A stretch of DNA of 39,008 nt from Porphyromonadaceae bacterium. GTDB taxonomy: Bacteria > Bacteroidota > Bacteroidia > Bacteroidales > Paludibacteraceae. The DNA lies in the NCBI GenBank assembly GCA_905372135.1, contig CAJPNS010000006.1:1-39008 (forward strand). The letters run 5' to 3'. The notes under the pieces were generated by a model. The model was not told where the DNA came from. It made no database searches and saw nothing but the letters and a program-made list of their open reading frames with translations. Made by a program: the position numbers and the translations under genes. Below are positions 32,607-39,008 of the stretch, in pieces (positions within the stretch are counted from its first letter, which is position 1; the number at the start of each line of letters is the position of its first letter).

Positions 32607-32627
32607 GTAGCGTAAAACGACAATAAT

Positions 32628-32662
32628 AAAAGGCGGTTTCTTTTCGGATACCGCTTTTTTTT
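32628..32662 (+). terminator. Intrinsic terminator of the nuo operon
   Basis: AAAAGGCGGT (32628-32637) pairs with ACCGCTTTTT (32650-32659), with one G-T pair, followed by a T run. Its tail abuts the -7 box of the next gene. Confidence 0.85.
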
Positions 32663-32663
32663 G

Positions 32664-32671
32664 TAATTTTG
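32664..32671 (+). promoter_or_regulatory. -7 box of the DUF5686 gene
   Basis: TAATTTTG begins directly after the nuo terminator T tract, so the -33 region lies inside the terminator hairpin. The leader would be about 85 nt. Confidence 0.55.
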
Positions 32672-32764
32672 CCGACCCTTGACGTGAAATAATTATATGA
32701 TATTAATCGCCTTATAAAAAAAACATTGTGTCGATATTAACTATATATTTACTATACGCCGATA

Positions 32765-35188
32765 ATGATAGATAAGACAGTAAAGTCGATAGTATATTTA
32801 TTGTCATTGTGGTTGAGTATCGGCATAAATGCACAAAATACCACAGTCGTAACAGGCTATGTATATGGCGTAGACGACCAATTGCCGATAGTCGACGCTG
32901 TGGTGGGCTTTCACAATACCGCTATTACGACCATTACCGATTCGAACGGTTACTTTCGATTGATATCGTCGCATCGTCATAAAACTCTTGTGGTAGAGAG
33001 GCTTGGGTATGATACGAAGAATATAAAACTACCTAAAGATATCAAAGAGCATACGCTGCAGATAGCACTCTACAAACAGAGTAACGTATTGCAGGAGGTT
33101 GCCATATCGCCGCCCAAAAATCTTATGAAAGAGATTCTGCGTAAGGTACATAAGAACAAAAAGCAAAATATTCCCGAAAATCTCTGGGGGTTCTCTTCTG
33201 AGCGTACCGAGACAAATAAGCTGTATCTGACGAATATAAATCGTAAGGTACTGAAAGCAAAGATATTTTCGGGGATAAGACAGAATGCCATCTACGATAC
33301 GGACTCTACGGTGATAGTCCCCGTGCACTTCTCGGATAGGCGCGATTTGATAAAATTCTCCGAAACGGATACTACATTGCAAAATATTGTACATAAGGAA
33401 AATACGCTCGATATACTGCGAGGAGTACGCCTTACTCAGATTATGAGCGTGTATGCCCCGAAGGTGAATTTCTACGACGATGGTATATTGCTGTTGGAGA
33501 AGATGTTTGTTTCACCTCTGTCGCAGAATGGTATGTTGTTTTACGATTACGAAGTAAAAGACTCTACGTTAGACGATTATTCACGAGTCTATTTTATCCG
33601 ATTTAAGCCGAAAAACGATAAACTGCTCACCTTCACGGGCGATATGCAGATAGAGGGCGGTACGTACGCTCTGAAATATATCAACGCTTCCATAACCAGC
33701 TCGGCTAATGTCAATTTTGTTCGATATATGATTTTTAATCAGAGCTTTGCAAGGCTTAGCAATGGACGATACTTTTATACTTCCGACAATAGCAAAATAT
33801 GCTTTATGTACGACTTCCCGTTTAGCTTCGATGCCGAGTATCTATCGGCAGTGCTCGATAGAAGTGTACGTTATGCAAATACTCATTCGATAGACCGACG
33901 GCAGACTATCGATACGATACCCGTACCCGATATGCAAGACGAAACGGATACCAATCGGTATTTTGCCGCCTCGGTAGAGAATCTGAACAACACTAAGTTG
34001 CAGAGGACTATGCATTATATCGTCGATGTGCTAATCAATAGCCATATACCTATGGGTAAGTTAGATATAGGCAATATTTTTGGTTTTGTCCGTTACAATG
34101 CGGTAGAGGGCTTCCGCCCGACGTTTGGAATGCGTACAAGCGAAAAATTATGTCGGTGGTTCACCGCCGGCGGATATTTCGGCTATGGCTTCGACGACAA
34201 GCAGCCAAAGTACGGAGCAAATGCACAGTTTTTTTTCGGCAAAGACCAATCGCACTATCTCGGAATGTTCTACAACAACGATGTATACCGACTCGGTTAC
34301 GATACAAAAAAGATTCTCGCAGGCAAACTATTCGTCGGTAGCGACGAGAATCTACTAACCTCAGTATCGTGGGGACAGCGATACAACCAACTACTACACA
34401 AACGAAACGCCATAATATCTTATTGTTACGAACGAAACGGGCTGAAACTGTCTGTCATTCCTTCTGTATCGGAGATTTACGCTAATCGATTTGTGCGTTT
34501 TGTACGCAGTGGCAACGATTTTTCGAAGATAAATACCGCTTCGCTTGTAGGTGTATTACGTTTGTCGTTCGACCAAGAACAGCTTAAGACTTACTTTAGA
34601 AGTTTCTACCTAAGCACGCAATTGCCTGTGGTTACGCTTTTAGGCGAGGTGGGCGGTTATCGTGTGGGAGATAAGAGTGGTAGATATGCAAAACTCACTG
34701 CTCACATGAAATACAATTTTGCTTTTGCCCTCGGTAAGGTGTATTTTTCGGCATACGGCACCAAAATCTGGGGGCGAGTGCCATACATATTGCTCGAGCA
34801 ACCTATTGCCACCCAAGGCTTCTGGCACAATTCTCACAGTTTCGACCTCATCAACCAGACTGAGTTTTTGTCGGACTTGTACGGAGCTATGTTTTTTAGA
34901 TATTACTCCAATGGTCTTATTTTCAGTCATATCCCTTTCGTCAAGGAGTTCAATTTTCGTGAGACCGCTTTTTGCAATGTTGCTTGGGGGGCTATTTCTC
35001 CGCGTCACTCTCAGGTGCTCGACTTTCCGCTCGTCGAGGCGTTCGACAAACCGTATGTAGAAGCCGGAGTAGGTATCGCCAATATTCTGAATATGCTCAT
35101 AGTAGAGTCTGTCTGGCGTATCACTCACCGCGATGCTCCCAATGCTCTGAATTGGGGCTTAAGAGTAAAATTTTATATGGATTTCTGA
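32765..35188 (+). CDS. DUF5686 family outer-membrane protein with carboxypeptidase-like regulatory domain
   Basis: This 807-residue protein has a signal peptide (IVYLLSLWLSIGINAQ). A CarboxypepD_reg-like domain (about residues 28-105, VTGYVYGVDDQLPIVDAVVGF) leads to VLQEVAISPPKNLMKEILRKVHKNKKQNI, the typical entry of DUF5686 proteins. A long beta-rich region follows and the C-terminal half looks like an outer-membrane barrel ending NWGLRVKFYMDF. The function of the family is unknown; surface or TonB-associated roles are inferred. It has its own promoter and a bidirectional terminator shared with the convergent lipoprotein genes. Confidence 0.87.
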   Translation: MIDKTVKSIVYLLSLWLSIGINAQNTTVVTGYVYGVDDQLPIVDAVVGFHNTAITTITDSNGYFRLISSHRHKTLVVERLGYDTKNIKLPKDIKEHTLQIALYKQSNVLQEVAISPPKNLMKEILRKVHKNKKQNIPENLWGFSSERTETNKLYLTNINRKVLKAKIFSGIRQNAIYDTDSTVIVPVHFSDRRDLIKFSETDTTLQNIVHKENTLDILRGVRLTQIMSVYAPKVNFYDDGILLLEKMFVSPLSQNGMLFYDYEVKDSTLDDYSRVYFIRFKPKNDKLLTFTGDMQIEGGTYALKYINASITSSANVNFVRYMIFNQSFARLSNGRYFYTSDNSKICFMYDFPFSFDAEYLSAVLDRSVRYANTHSIDRRQTIDTIPVPDMQDETDTNRYFAASVENLNNTKLQRTMHYIVDVLINSHIPMGKLDIGNIFGFVRYNAVEGFRPTFGMRTSEKLCRWFTAGGYFGYGFDDKQPKYGANAQFFFGKDQSHYLGMFYNNDVYRLGYDTKKILAGKLFVGSDENLLTSVSWGQRYNQLLHKRNAIISYCYERNGLKLSVIPSVSEIYANRFVRFVRSGNDFSKINTASLVGVLRLSFDQEQLKTYFRSFYLSTQLPVVTLLGEVGGYRVGDKSGRYAKLTAHMKYNFAFALGKVYFSAYGTKIWGRVPYILLEQPIATQGFWHNSHSFDLINQTEFLSDLYGAMFFRYYSNGLIFSHIPFVKEFNFRETAFCNVAWGAISPRHSQVLDFPLVEAFDKPYVEAGVGIANILNMLIVESVWRITHRDAPNALNWGLRVKFYMDF

Positions 35189-35218
35189 AAGCATTATTGC
35201 CCTTTGTAGAGAATAGAA

Positions 35219-35255
35219 AAAAGGTAGTAATCGAGAGTACGGTTTACTACCTTTT
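35219..35255. terminator. Bidirectional terminator between DUF5686 gene and the lipoprotein pair
   Basis: AAAAGGTAGTAA (35219-35230) pairs perfectly with TTACTACCTTTT (35244-35255). T-rich flanks exist on both strands (TTTTATTTT on plus, a run of T on minus). Confidence 0.9.
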
Positions 35256-35285
35256 ATTTTGTGAAAATACTACGACTCTTGCCTA

Positions 35286-35891
35286 CTATTCGTCGGTCGG
35301 TTGAGGAGCGAGAGGTAGATATCCTAACAAAGCGATCAACTCTTTTTCAATGTCGTCTATCTTCACCAGTTTGATTTTCTCGGGGAATGTCTCTAATGTA
35401 GCCTCTTTTATCTGCCTGTCGTTGCTGAATATTGAGGTACTGAAAATTCCCGACGATACACCAAGTTTTTTGTACGATATTTTAGCCATATCGATTGGCA
35501 TATCCATGTCGTCGGTAAAGGCTACGCTTATCTCGCCCGATGTATCGTCTTTCTTTACGATTTTTATTTTGTTTACCGTCGAAAGTAGTTCAGAGTTACC
35601 GATAATCACAGATTCCCCCTGATAGAAGTAGGTATTTTCGGGCATACCTTTCATAGCAGCGAGCATAGGTATTTTCAGTGCCGTTATCATATAGCCTTTT
35701 TGGGTGTACGATAAATCAAGCATTACTCCTTTGATTACCACCGATAAAGGTAGCGGTATATCCCCTTCGACCAAAGGGGTAGCATCCCACTGTTTTTCGA
35801 TATTGCCTTTCGGTTCTTTCTTTTTACAGCCTGCAAATGCAACAAGTAATATCGCTATTGCTACCAATAGGGTACCATTTCTTTTACACAT
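35286..35891 (-). CDS. Small lipoprotein, paralogue of its upstream neighbour
   Basis: The family is not recognised. The 201-residue protein has a lipobox (LLVAFAGC, Cys22) followed by KKKEP, then GNIEKQWDATPLVEG. It shares with the 36509 gene the pattern MCK-N ... GCKKK-P ... IEKQW-A--L-E, then D-S-T--G--I-A-KIP-LA--K and YFY. The rest is beta-strand-rich and may form a single domain exposed to the periplasm. It lies 72 nt downstream of its paralogue on the same strand and ends at the shared bidirectional terminator. Confidence 0.8.
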   Translation of the reverse strand: MCKRNGTLLVAIAILLVAFAGCKKKEPKGNIEKQWDATPLVEGDIPLPLSVVIKGVMLDLSYTQKGYMITALKIPMLAAMKGMPENTYFYQGESVIIGNSELLSTVNKIKIVKKDDTSGEISVAFTDDMDMPIDMAKISYKKLGVSSGIFSTSIFSNDRQIKEATLETFPEKIKLVKIDDIEKELIALLGYLPLAPQPTDE

Positions 35892-35963
35892 ATTACTACT
35901 GTTAGGTTAAATGATTATTCGAAAGTCGCTTTTTCTGATTTGTGTATGTCGTAAGTATCAATC

Positions 35964-36509
35964 TTAGAAAGGCGGCTCTTCCATAAAGAGACTCATTATT
36001 TGGAATGGAAGGTTGTCTACCCCCATAAGGGTTACTTTCGAGGGCATTACGTCACATTTTTGGTTGGTCGCTCCTTGACCTGTAAATTCTACTGAGGTAT
36101 CCGTAAGGTTTTTGTACGTCATAATGTCGCCTGCAGCTTTAGATTTTATAGTGCCTTCGGTATTGCTTGTCTTTTGGATTTCGATTTCCTGAACCATAGC
36201 CCTATTGTCGTAGAAGTATATGTCGGGCGATACGTTTTTCTTTTGGGCAAGTTTAGGTATTTTTACAGCCATGATAATATGCCCTGGGGTAGTACTCGAT
36301 ATATCGATTACACCTCCGGTTACCAGTTTACCAATCTGCATACCTGGCACTGGCACTTTTATAATATTGAAGACTTCGGCCAGAGCGGGGGCATTCCACT
36401 GTTTTTCGATATCTCCTCCATACTGTGGTTGTTTTTTCTTACAACCTACAAATAAACACACTGCGAGCAAAAGAATTGCCGCCATAAGATTACAATTTTT
36501 TTTACACAT
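35964..36509 (-). CDS. Small lipoprotein, first of a paralogous pair
   Basis: The family is not recognised. The 181-residue protein has a lipobox (AVCLFVGC, Cys23) and KKKQPQYGGDIEKQWNAP. Similarity to the downstream protein is clear at the N-terminus and in the GHIIMAVKIPKLAQKKN and DIYFYDN segments, and weaker toward the C-terminus (PSKVTLMGVDNLPFQIMSLF against PEKIKLVKIDDIEKELIALL). Both are probably anchored in a membrane facing the periplasm. A -7 box lies about 80 nt upstream. Confidence 0.8.
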   Translation of the reverse strand: MCKKNCNLMAAILLLAVCLFVGCKKKQPQYGGDIEKQWNAPALAEVFNIIKVPVPGMQIGKLVTGGVIDISSTTPGHIIMAVKIPKLAQKKNVSPDIYFYDNRAMVQEIEIQKTSNTEGTIKSKAAGDIMTYKNLTDTSVEFTGQGATNQKCDVMPSKVTLMGVDNLPFQIMSLFMEEPPF

Positions 36510-36587
36510 AATTTTTTTAAATTGAATGTTAGTTGGTGCCTACTTTTTATGGGTTTCGGCTAATACCCTTTGTTGAACTATCGGGGG

Positions 36588-36595
36588 CAAAGTTA
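36588..36595 (-). promoter_or_regulatory. -7 box of the lipoprotein pair
   Basis: Minus-strand TAACTTTG lies about 80 nt upstream of the ATG at 36509. In the rest of the 323-nt gap (36510-36832) I see only AT-rich sequence and the wzx promoter. Confidence 0.55.
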
Positions 36596-36807
36596 ATAAT
36601 AAATTTATTTTTTCGTAAACTTTTTTCGGTATTTCTTTTGAATGTAGATCAAAATGTGTCGTATGTTATAAAAAACGATGTTCGAGATAATAAATTTATT
36701 GAGTATCGCCTCAGGTTTCCAAGTAAAATGAGGAATAAAAATTGCTCCCGACACCTTGCGGTATCTTCACGATAACTCACGCACAGGGCAGGCAACAATA
36801 TTTTTTG

Positions 36808-36815
36808 TACTTTTG
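36808..36815 (+). promoter_or_regulatory. -7 box of the polysaccharide locus
   Basis: TACTTTTG lies 17 nt before the wzx-like ATG, so the leader is very short. No clear -33 box. Confidence 0.5.
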
Positions 36816-36832
36816 CCACACCAAAACCTAAC

Positions 36833-38137
36833 ATGAATAGAATGAATGTCGAACCGCTCAATATCCGACGTGTATTACGTTCCAATAGCCGCATACTGAA
36901 AAATATGTCGTGGCTGGCGGCATTGCAGTTTGCCAATTGTGTTATACCGCTCGTACTCATACAGTACATTATTTGTACCGCAGGGCTCGAAGCATTCGGG
37001 AAAATATCCTATGCACAGAATATCATCCTATATCTTACCGTACTTGTTAACTTCGGTTTCGAGTATTCTGCCACTCAGGAGGTAGCTCTTAACCGCGATA
37101 ATAGTAAGCAAACGAATATAATCTTCTGGTCTGTGCTTCGGAGCAAAGCCGTGCTGCTGGCGGTGTCGTTCGGTCTGCTTGCGATAGGACTCATCTTCGT
37201 CGATGAGCTCGCCGCCGATCGTCGGCTCTACATCTATGCCGCATTGATGAATATCGGTTTTGCAGCGTTCCCGACGTGGTTCTTGCAAGGAATGGAAGAT
37301 GTCGCTAAAATAACGGTTTTCAACTTCTCGTCGCGCCTCATCGGAGCTGTAATGATAATACTTCTGGTAACCGCCCCGAACGATTATCCGTACTACCTGC
37401 TTATATTGTCGTGTTCGTATATACTCGGCGGCGGCGTAGCCCTGCTATACGTCATACGAAAGTACCGCCTGCAGTACACAGCACAGAACGACTCTCTCGC
37501 CACACGCAAGGGACTGCCCATATTCGTAAACAATATGTTTGCTACGATATATTCAGCCGTAGGGCTCACTATGTTGCGGTACTTTGTCTCCGATCTCGAT
37601 TTGGGGCTGTACTCGGCGGCATACAAGGTCATTATGGCGGTGTTGATGATAGTGAGTTATCCGATATCTATCTCGCTTTTCCCCACTATCAGTCGTCGTT
37701 TCAACGAATCGTTTGCCGATGGGTGGCGTTTCTTTAAGCGTTCTTTCTTTCTGGTAGTACTGTTTGGAGCGGTGTGTAGCGTTGCGATATTTTTGCTCTC
37801 AGACGTAGTAATAAAGATAATTATTGGGCTGAAAAACAATATTCCTTCGGAAGATTTCCAAGCGTCGGCAGATATATTGCGAATATTTTCTCTTTTGCCA
37901 ATACTTGTGCTCTCTGCAAGTATGCTCACAGTACAAGGAATGTACGGACTGCAGCTTCAAAGGTATGCTCCTTATATCGGCGGAGCAATATGTCTGTTTA
38001 GTTTGGCGGCCAATTATATTTTTATAAAAAACATTGGGATACAGGGTGCGGCTTTCTCTTATGTGGCAGCAGAGATAGTCGAGATAATACTCGTTGGTTT
38101 GCTTATTTATTTCAATTATAAAAAACGAAAGCAATGA
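36833..38137 (+). CDS. wzx: Polysaccharide flippase, Wzx-like (MOP superfamily)
   Basis: This inner-membrane protein of 434 residues has about 12-14 transmembrane segments and would flip undecaprenyl-linked oligosaccharide units to the periplasm. Typical features are the N-terminal NMSWLAALQFANCVIPLVLIQYI, GLEAFGKISYAQNIILYLTVLVNFGFEYSATQEVA (the FG-Y--A----Y---- motif of the PST family), FPTWFLQGMEDVAKITVFNF and GLYSAAYKVIMAVLMIVSYPISISLFPTISR. It starts at the first ATG, 17 nt after a -7 box. The stop overlaps the next start (ATGA), which suggests the beginning of an O-antigen, capsule or exopolysaccharide locus running off the right edge. Confidence 0.92.
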   Translation: MNRMNVEPLNIRRVLRSNSRILKNMSWLAALQFANCVIPLVLIQYIICTAGLEAFGKISYAQNIILYLTVLVNFGFEYSATQEVALNRDNSKQTNIIFWSVLRSKAVLLAVSFGLLAIGLIFVDELAADRRLYIYAALMNIGFAAFPTWFLQGMEDVAKITVFNFSSRLIGAVMIILLVTAPNDYPYYLLILSCSYILGGGVALLYVIRKYRLQYTAQNDSLATRKGLPIFVNNMFATIYSAVGLTMLRYFVSDLDLGLYSAAYKVIMAVLMIVSYPISISLFPTISRRFNESFADGWRFFKRSFFLVVLFGAVCSVAIFLLSDVVIKIIIGLKNNIPSEDFQASADILRIFSLLPILVLSASMLTVQGMYGLQLQRYAPYIGGAICLFSLAANYIFIKNIGIQGAAFSYVAAEIVEIILVGLLIYFNYKKRKQ

Positions 38138-39008
38138 CGTTGGTTTTCATAGTCTGTATAGTCTTAGCGATACTCGGTCTGACGGTATCCAAAAACAATA
38201 TTTTCTCGCCGAGTGTAATTACTCCTGTCGTTTGGATAGTGGTGTTGTTGCTATTCGTGGCTCTGCCACACGATCTACCGCCGCTCAGCTGGCAGTTTTT
38301 CGGCTCACTGCTACTTTGGGTGGCGATGATGTGTCTGGGGGCTATGTTCACGCAGTCGTTCCGTTATCGAGTATCGGTAAACGAGCCGAGCCAATTGATA
38401 CGCGACATTTTTTTCTGGGTATCGATAGCGACTTTCCCTCTGCTACTGCTCTTCGTCAAAGAGGCGTTGCAGACGGGCGAGACAGGCAATTGGGCGCTCG
38501 ACCTTCGACTTGCTGCCATAGGTAAGACATCTACATTCAAAGAAGTATACGGAGGGTTTTATCTCATCGTCTGGCAGGTGGCGTATCTGATAGAGCTATT
38601 TTACTATTCGAAAAAAAACAGGTATAGAGTGATAATACTCGGGCTGATGTTTCTGTCTCTTGGTGTCGGTACTATGTCGAAAACTATACTGTTGGAGTTT
38701 ATATTGAAAACAGTGGGTATACTATTTTTCAAAAATAAAGTAAAGGTAAAACATCTCGTCGTAGCGTTGGTGGTGCTGCTGGTAGCTTTCGTCGTGATGC
38801 AGTCGATGCGTTACAATAGCAGTGTCGGGGCTTTAGACCGCAAGAGTTTTCTTATAACCTACGTCGTGGGCAATACATCTGCCTTCGATACTCTCGAGCC
38901 CAATTCGTCGACACACTGCGGCGAAAACGTTTTCCGTATGTATTATGCTATCAGCAACAAACTCGGGCTATCTGACATAAAACCGGTTGATCCGATATTG
39001 CCCTTTAT
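38134..39008 (+). CDS. Wzy-like oligosaccharide repeat-unit polymerase (partial, runs off the window)
   Basis: The frame is open from the ATG at 38134 to the right edge (291 codons seen). The first residues are MTLVFIVCIVLAILGLTVSK. It shows at least six hydrophobic segments, with VITPVVWIVVLLLFVALP and LGLMFLSLGVGTMSKTILLEF among them, then SMRYNSSVGALDRKSF and a large periplasmic loop with SAFDTLEPNSSTHCGENVFR. This pattern is known from O-antigen/exopolysaccharide polymerases, which join flipped repeat units in the periplasm. It overlaps the wzx stop by 4 nt. I assign the function from topology, the loop and the neighbour; the symbol is left blank because sequence conservation in this group is low. 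Confidence 0.78.
   Translation, partial: MTLVFIVCIVLAILGLTVSKNNIFSPSVITPVVWIVVLLLFVALPHDLPPLSWQFFGSLLLWVAMMCLGAMFTQSFRYRVSVNEPSQLIRDIFFWVSIATFPLLLLFVKEALQTGETGNWALDLRLAAIGKTSTFKEVYGGFYLIVWQVAYLIELFYYSKKNRYRVIILGLMFLSLGVGTMSKTILLEFILKTVGILFFKNKVKVKHLVVALVVLLVAFVVMQSMRYNSSVGALDRKSFLITYVVGNTSAFDTLEPNSSTHCGENVFRMYYAISNKLGLSDIKPVDPILPF

Overview
The window comes from the chromosome of a Bacteroidales-type member of the Bacteroidota. The evidence is a set of family-specific genes (DUF4831, DUF5686, Lnb/DUF4105, GldJ, an OMP_b-brl outer-membrane protein, and a NuoI-N cluster). In addition, many genes are preceded by the Bacteroidetes promoter -7 box TAnnTTTG, often with a TTTG -33 box 18-20 nt upstream, and Shine-Dalgarno sites are mostly absent. 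Most genes are core housekeeping or envelope genes that favour ATA (Ile) and TCG (Ser) codons. I cannot name the genus.

Layout. 1-5.2 kb: groES (groEL would lie beyond the left edge), a hypothetical gene, a DUF4831 protein, purE, a YhhQ-type queuosine-precursor transporter with a likely preQ1-I riboswitch in its leader, tRNA-Gln, a 22-bp tandem repeat array, tRNA-Pro, dps and tRNA-Val. 5.3-10.7 kb, all minus strand: a cell-wall glucosaminidase, an Lnb-type lipoprotein N-acyltransferase, a secreted alkaline-phosphatase-fold protein that seems to have lost its catalytic residues, and glycyl-tRNA synthetase. 10.9-13.5 kb: a lone gldJ (type IX secretion/gliding lipoprotein) and a BASS-family transporter. 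13.6-18.5 kb, plus strand: two overlapping SGNH hydrolases and a DPP5-like S9 peptidase lipoprotein.

18.5-23.6 kb is the accessory part. A low-GC PD-(D/E)XK-like gene, the 3' remnant of a second copy of that gene, and an anaerobic amino-acid module (dcuB, L-asparaginase, porin) lie here. The module is bracketed by two 48-nt direct repeats that each carry a promoter, and its codon use differs from its surroundings. It would import asparagine through the porin, deaminate it in the periplasm to aspartate, and exchange aspartate or fumarate for succinate through DcuB.

23.6-39 kb: a large TonB-receptor-like outer-membrane protein, then divergently nuoIJKLMN behind its own promoter and a structured leader (nuoA-H are not adjacent), a DUF5686 outer-membrane protein, two paralogous small lipoproteins on the other strand, and the start of a surface-polysaccharide locus (Wzx flippase, then a Wzy-like polymerase cut by the window edge).

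The most interesting signals are the riboswitch in front of yhhQ, the repeat-bracketed dcuB-asparaginase-porin block with the nuclease remnant, the apparent pseudophosphatase beside lnb, and the split complex I operon with a structured leader.
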